Below are positions 4,665 to 5,282 of a stretch of DNA of 5,282 bases, one piece after another. Source of the stretch: JAVEVH01 sp964430365 (GTDB lineage Bacteria; Patescibacteriota; Dojkabacteria; SC72). Below the pieces are notes generated by a model. It was not told where the DNA came from. It searched no databases and worked only from the letters and a program-made list of their open reading frames with translations. The stretch lies in contig CAYSEU010000049.1 of NCBI GenBank assembly GCA_964430365.1, positions 1 to 5,282 of the forward strand, read 5' to 3'. How positions within the stretch are numbered: the stretch's first letter is position 1; each line of letters begins with the position of its first letter. The translations under genes and the position numbers were made by a program.

Positions 4665-5282
4665 ATGGCAGTAAGATCATTTAAAGCTACAACTTCTACA
4701 TTAAGAGGAACAAAGTTAGAGGACAGGTCCATGCTTGAGAAAAAGAGTGGTCCTAGAAAGTTAACTGTTGCTAAAAAACAGAAATCAGGAAGAAATAATC
4801 AAGGAAAGATTACAATAAGACATAGAGGTGGTGGGTTCAAAAGAAGAGTAAGAATAATAGATTTTAAAAGAGATAAGTTTGATATAGAGGCAAAGGTGTT
4901 AGGTTTGTACTTTGATCCAAACAGAAGTGCCCATTTAGCTCTTTTGCAGTATACAGATGGAGATAAGAGATATATAATAGCACCTCGAGGAATAAAGGAA
5001 GGAGATAAGTTAATATCTGGAGAGAAGGTAGATGTATTACCAGGTAATGCAATGAGGATTAAAAATATTCCTTCTGGAACAATAGTACACTGTATTGAAA
5101 ATAGGGTTGGAAAAGGAGCTACGTTTGGTAGATCTGCAGGACAGGAAATAGTTGTACAAGGTGTAGATCCAACGGGTAAATATGTACAAATTAAACTCTC
5201 TTCTGGAGAAATTAGATTAGTACCAGCAGATGGAATGGCTACAGTAGGACAAGTGGGTAACGAAGAGAAGTTAAATGTTAAA
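4665..5282 (+). CDS. rplB: Large-subunit ribosomal protein L2, N-terminal 206 residues (3' end outside window)
   Basis: L2 is a core 50S protein needed for subunit joining and tRNA binding near the peptidyl-transferase centre. It begins MAVRSFKATT. The rRNA-binding OB-fold part shows SGRNNQGKITIRHRGGGFKR and RIIDFKRDKF at ~45-75, then LYFDPNRSAHLALLQY at ~84-99, GDKRYIIAPRGIKEGD, MRIKNIPSGTIVH at ~130-142 and GKGATFGRSAG at ~150-160. The SH3-like part follows (YVQIKLSSGEIRLVPADGMATVGQVGN). The window ends exactly at a codon boundary, about 65-70 residues short. The missing part would hold the HPHGGGEG loop with the histidine implicated in peptidyl-transferase activity. The start is one base after the rplW stop, in the same TAATATG arrangement as rplC-rplD, without a Shine-Dalgarno. 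No in-frame TGA occurs. Confidence 0.97.
   Translation, partial: MAVRSFKATTSTLRGTKLEDRSMLEKKSGPRKLTVAKKQKSGRNNQGKITIRHRGGGFKRRVRIIDFKRDKFDIEAKVLGLYFDPNRSAHLALLQYTDGDKRYIIAPRGIKEGDKLISGEKVDVLPGNAMRIKNIPSGTIVHCIENRVGKGATFGRSAGQEIVVQGVDPTGKYVQIKLSSGEIRLVPADGMATVGQVGNEEKLNVK

Noticed and set aside
1..5282. Recoded TGA (glycine or tryptophan) as in some low-G+C candidate phyla or mollicutes
   Set aside because: No in-frame TGA occurs in any of the seven genes; glycine uses GGN and tryptophan uses TGG (e.g. in rplC and rplD).

Overview
This window is the join between the str operon and the S10 (ribosomal protein) operon of a bacterium, with every gene on the + strand. In order it holds: the last ~489 residues of elongation factor G (fusA, cut by the left edge); a 160-base AT-rich gap with promoter candidates; a complete elongation factor Tu (tuf); a 68-base gap with a strong 10-bp hairpin; and a tightly packed run rpsJ (S10), rplC (L3), rplD (L4), rplW (L23) and rplB (L2, cut by the right edge after 206 residues). 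This is the classic bacterial order. There are no mobile elements, tRNAs, CRISPR arrays or foreign-looking genes.

Organism. Base composition is low in G+C (mid-30s % from lines I sampled), arginine is almost always AGA/AGG, and none of the six visible start codons has a clear Shine-Dalgarno sequence. All six visible stops are TAA or TAG, and no TGA occurs in frame in any gene. The proteins are bacterial but divergent. Several stretches (EF-G domain IV, the L4 tunnel loop, L3) remind me of Patescibacteria/CPR homologues. That placement is inference from memory; the phylum is not proven here.

How the genes work together. EF-Tu brings aminoacyl-tRNA to the ribosome and EF-G moves tRNA and mRNA after peptide bond formation. 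S10 belongs to the 30S head; L2, L3, L4 and L23 are early-assembly 50S proteins lining the peptidyl-transferase region, the exit tunnel and the tunnel mouth. tuf appears to be able to run as its own transcription unit (promoter candidates in front, hairpin behind). The S10 cluster has 8-base, 1-base, minus-11-base and 1-base junctions, which suggests translational coupling instead of SD-driven starts.

Main point of interest. The genes look ordinary by name, but the nucleotide-binding motifs of the two translational GTPases do not. EF-Tu has NKFG where NKxD is expected (G4), GDALK where GSALK is expected (G5), and AKSITV where ARGITI is expected (switch I). EF-G shows the parallel G5 change, GGDSR where GSAFK is expected; its G4 lies outside the window. 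In Ras-like GTPases the G4 Asp and the G5 Ser touch each other and together read the guanine base. Loss of the Asp at G4 with gain of an Asp at G5 therefore looks like a compensated, shared re-engineering of guanine recognition in both factors. Whether it is already known in some lineage cannot be settled from the sequence alone.
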